Shown here: positions 61,613 to 64,000 of the stretch, piece after piece
Position numbering within the stretch: the first letter of the stretch is position 1
Layout: every line of letters starts with the position of its first letter
NCBI RefSeq assembly: GCF_041224425.1
Contig: NZ_JBGFGL010000080.1
Span: forward strand, 532,992 to 596,991
From: Psychroserpens sp041224425
GTDB lineage: Bacteria > Bacteroidota > Bacteroidia > Flavobacteriales > Flavobacteriaceae
DNA: 64,000 nucleotides
Direction of reading: 5' to 3'
Translations under genes and position numbers: made by a program
Notes under the pieces: generated by a model
Database searches by the model: none
What the model saw: only the letters and a program-made list of their open reading frames with translations
Told to the model about the DNA's origin: nothing

Positions 61613-64000
61613 ATGAAAAGACTTTACACTATAATTATATTTATTGTATCGCTTAGTTCTTATTCACAAGATCTATTCATGCAACAAGGAACGTTTAATA
61701 GATGTCAGCCTGATATTTTTTATGATTCCGGTGGTCCTAGTGGTAATTATAGTAGTGATGAAACAACAGTAACTACCATTTGTGCCCAAAACCCAGGTGA
61801 CTTCATTAGTTTAAACTTTACGGTTTTTAGTACACAGCTTAATGTTGATACGTTGACTATATATGATGGAGATGATACTACAGCTCCAGTGATTGGAACT
61901 TATTCTGGTGTTGCAGGACCAGGCTTGGTTGTGGCTTCTGAATCTAATACAAGCGGTTGTATTACACTAGAGTTTGTGTCAAATGCAACTGGAACAACTA
62001 CGGGTTGGGAGGCTATAATTACTTGTCAAGAGCAATGTCAAGACATTACAACATCTATTGCAAGTGACCCAATGGTTAATGGGTCAGGCGTCATTGAAAT
62101 ACCACCAGGAACATTAGTTAATTTTACGGGATCGGCTACATTTTCTGAAGACGCTACTGGAGCAACATACAATTGGAATTTTGGTGATACCAATACAGCT
62201 ACCGGAACATCCGTTTCAAATACCTATAATAATCCAGGAACATATAATGTTACATTCACGGTAACTGATACAAATCCAACAGGATGTTCAGAAACTTCAA
62301 CTATAATTGTTATAGTACTCGAGGCTATAGTCACTATTAATAATCCTGCGTATCCTGAATCGGCATACGACCTTCAAGAGTTAATTGAAAACAAGTTTGT
62401 TACTGGAGGCTGCTCAACCGTTGATAATTTTTCTTTTCAAGTTAGTGGAGCGCCAAATGGATTTCAAAACAAGAGTTATGGTTACTTTACTAGAGGTGGC
62501 GCTGTAAACTTCCCATTTGAAGAAGGAATCGTTTTGTCTACAGGTAGAGCCTATGAAGGAGGAAATCAAGACGATGGCCCTGGAACAACAGCCTCAACAA
62601 ACTTAGGACTTTCTGGAGATCCTGATCTGGAAGCTTTTTTCTTGCCTTCAGACCCTAATTTTGATTCAAATGATGCCACATTTGTTAAATTCAATTTTGT
62701 TCCAACAGGACCATTAATTGAATTTAATTATATCATGTTCTCTGAGGAATATGATGGATCTACTGAGTGTAGCTTTGCTGATGCCTTTGCTTTCCTATAC
62801 AGAGAAGTAGGTACAACCACATACCAAAACGTAGCTGTTTTACCTGATGGAACTCCAGTTAGTGTGACGAATATAAACAATTCAGGAACTTGTACCGATA
62901 ACCCACAATATTTTGAGGGTTATGAGTTAGGAGATACAAATTATGGTGGACGAACAGAAGTGTTAACGGCAGTTCTTAATGTGATACCAAATACTACATA
63001 TGAAATTAAATTGGTTGTTGCGGATGAAGGAGATTCAATCTGGGATTCGGCAATTTTCTTAGAGGCAGGTGGTTTCGATTTAGGTGGAGAGTTAGGTGAT
63101 GATATTACCATTGCAGCAGGAACAGCTGAATGTGAAGGTGAAACGATTACGCTTGATACGAATGCTCCATTATTTCAACATACATGGTTTAAAGATGGTG
63201 TAGAGATTCCTGGTGAAACCAGTTCAACCTTAGACATCACTGAGGGTGGAATGTATTCTGTAAATGTTGTTTTTGCTGCAGGTTGTGAAACATCTGATTC
63301 CATCCAAGTAGAGTTTAAACCTGTACCAGTTGCAAACGCGGCTCCAAATCTTAATTTATGTAGCATTTCTAATACTGGAGAGTTTAATTTAAATGATAAT
63401 GATGCAGTTATTCTTGGCTCTCAAGAGCCTACAGATTTTATAATTTCTTATCATCTTAGTCAAGCCGATGCAGACATGAACAGCAACGCACTGGCGAGTC
63501 CCTACACCAATATCTCGAACCCACAAACGATTTTTGCTAGGATAGCTGATGTGACTCAAGAATGTTATGATACAACATCTTTTGAATTGACTTTAGAAGC
63601 TTTACCAATAAGTACTGTCACACCGCTACAGGTTTGTGATGACGATACAGATGGATTTGTAGCTTTTGATTTGAGTTTAAAAAATGATGAAGTTATTGGA
63701 ACTCTCGATTCTTCTACCGTTAATGTAACTTATTATGCTACTCAAAATGATGCCGATACAGCTACTAATCCACTCCCTATACCGTATACCAATACAGTAC
63801 AAGATTTACAAACAGTTTATATACGTTTAGAAACTAATAGTAATCCTGATTGCTACAACACCACGACATTAGATTTGGAGGTTATAGTCAACCCGATAGC
63901 GAACGCTGTTTCACCTTTGGAGGTCTGCGACGACGACTCTGACGGATTATCGGTCTTTGACCTTACGCTGCGCGACCTTGAGGCCGTAGGCGTTCAGACG
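61613..64000 (+). CDS. Giant secreted repeat protein, choice-of-anchor L type (3' end outside window)
   Basis: Open for 796 codons to the window end with no stop. Signal peptide MKRLYTIIIFIVSLSSYSQ. A CUB-like domain follows (about 50-140; LTIYDGDDTTAPVIGTYSG, with flanking cysteines), then a PKD domain (about 172-232; YNWNFGDTNTATGTSVSNTY), then a choice-of-anchor L region (about 256-489; GIVLSTGRAYEGGNQDD, FNYIMFSEEYDGSTECSFAD), an Ig-like stretch, and from about 570 tandem repeats of 92-97 residues, each with an LxVCDDDxDG-like start. Such proteins usually end in a type B sorting domain and leave through the type IX system, whose SprA is encoded at 32194. Probably a surface adhesin. Confidence 0.88.
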   Translation, partial: MKRLYTIIIFIVSLSSYSQDLFMQQGTFNRCQPDIFYDSGGPSGNYSSDETTVTTICAQNPGDFISLNFTVFSTQLNVDTLTIYDGDDTTAPVIGTYSGVAGPGLVVASESNTSGCITLEFVSNATGTTTGWEAIITCQEQCQDITTSIASDPMVNGSGVIEIPPGTLVNFTGSATFSEDATGATYNWNFGDTNTATGTSVSNTYNNPGTYNVTFTVTDTNPTGCSETSTIIVIVLEAIVTINNPAYPESAYDLQELIENKFVTGGCSTVDNFSFQVSGAPNGFQNKSYGYFTRGGAVNFPFEEGIVLSTGRAYEGGNQDDGPGTTASTNLGLSGDPDLEAFFLPSDPNFDSNDATFVKFNFVPTGPLIEFNYIMFSEEYDGSTECSFADAFAFLYREVGTTTYQNVAVLPDGTPVSVTNINNSGTCTDNPQYFEGYELGDTNYGGRTEVLTAVLNVIPNTTYEIKLVVADEGDSIWDSAIFLEAGGFDLGGELGDDITIAAGTAECEGETITLDTNAPLFQHTWFKDGVEIPGETSSTLDITEGGMYSVNVVFAAGCETSDSIQVEFKPVPVANAAPNLNLCSISNTGEFNLNDNDAVILGSQEPTDFIISYHLSQADADMNSNALASPYTNISNPQTIFARIADVTQECYDTTSFELTLEALPISTVTPLQVCDDDTDGFVAFDLSLKNDEVIGTLDSSTVNVTYYATQNDADTATNPLPIPYTNTVQDLQTVYIRLETNSNPDCYNTTTLDLEVIVNPIANAVSPLEVCDDDSDGLSVFDLTLRDLEAVGVQT
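63326..64000 (+). repeat. Tandem ~95-residue repeats in the giant secreted protein
   Basis: Three units are seen, aligned on a cysteine codon at 63359, 63635 and 63926 (spacings of 276 and 291 bases). Units 2 and 3 match closely: PLQVCDDDTDGFVAFDLSLK and PLEVCDDDSDGLSVFDLTLR. The array continues past the window. Confidence 0.8.

Noticed and set aside
1..64000. CRISPR arrays, tRNA or rRNA genes, IS elements or prophage genes
   Set aside because: I found no regular short direct repeats with spacers, no transposase, integrase or phage protein, and no RNA gene I could support by eye.

Overview
The window is a stretch of AT-rich chromosome from a Bacteroidota bacterium, most likely a marine member of the Flavobacteriaceae. 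Several things point there: an alternative complex III (ActA-F) joined to a cytochrome c oxidase, the gliding and type IX secretion genes sprA and remB, a LytTR regulator, DUF5686 and SPOR proteins, signal peptides ending in SQ or AQ, and promoters with the Bacteroidota -7 element TAnnTTTG. Species cannot be fixed from the sequence alone. I saw no rRNA, tRNA, IS element, phage gene or CRISPR array. This is mostly core chromosome, with one sugar-use locus and one giant surface protein as the more accessory parts.

Layout. 1-2.1 kb: end of infB and a convergent SPOR protein. 2.3-14.1 kb: actABCDEF-coxBA, which carries electrons from menaquinol to oxygen, closed by a strong terminator. 14.2-17.8 kb: ruvB, a cytochrome P450, queG and a TolQ-like membrane protein. 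17.9-18.7 kb: a membrane LytTR regulator. 18.7-26.7 kb: a sugar locus (LacI regulator, two perfect operators, TonB-dependent receptor, MFS sugar transporter, PfkB kinase, GH13 sucrose-phosphorylase-like enzyme). 26.7-31.5 kb: a DUF5686 outer-membrane protein and the malic enzyme maeB. 31.6-40.5 kb: ruvA, sprA, gcvH and a VanZ-like protein. 40.5-44.4 kb: two TonB-like proteins and remB, all three with the same C-terminal TonB-type domain. 44.5-50.4 kb: ctaB, two oxidase subunit III genes, subunit IV, a SCO-like protein without its copper cysteines, a true SCO, DUF420 and small membrane proteins. 50.6-57.6 kb: an ABC/membrane-fusion/TolC export system with two permeases and two fusion proteins. 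57.7-61.2 kb: tsaB, mscS, an unknown secreted protein, dodecin and an Nfu-type iron-sulphur scaffold. 61.6 kb to the end: the first part of a giant repetitive secreted protein that runs out of the window.

How it fits together. The two respiratory blocks, about 30 kb apart, together encode quinol oxidation, the oxidase core, haem O synthesis and copper insertion. The sugar locus reads as import of a disaccharide (probably sucrose) across the outer membrane without SusD, then across the inner membrane, phosphorolysis to glucose 1-phosphate and fructose, and fructose phosphorylation. No clearly new defence or mobile system is visible. The points most worth following are the three linked TonB-type domains including one fused to RemB, the abrupt GC and codon shift inside the repeats of the giant protein at the window end, the helix-hairpin-helix tail on ActC, the cysteine-less SCO partner, the insertion in the GH13 phosphorylase, and an mscS terminator buried inside tsaB.
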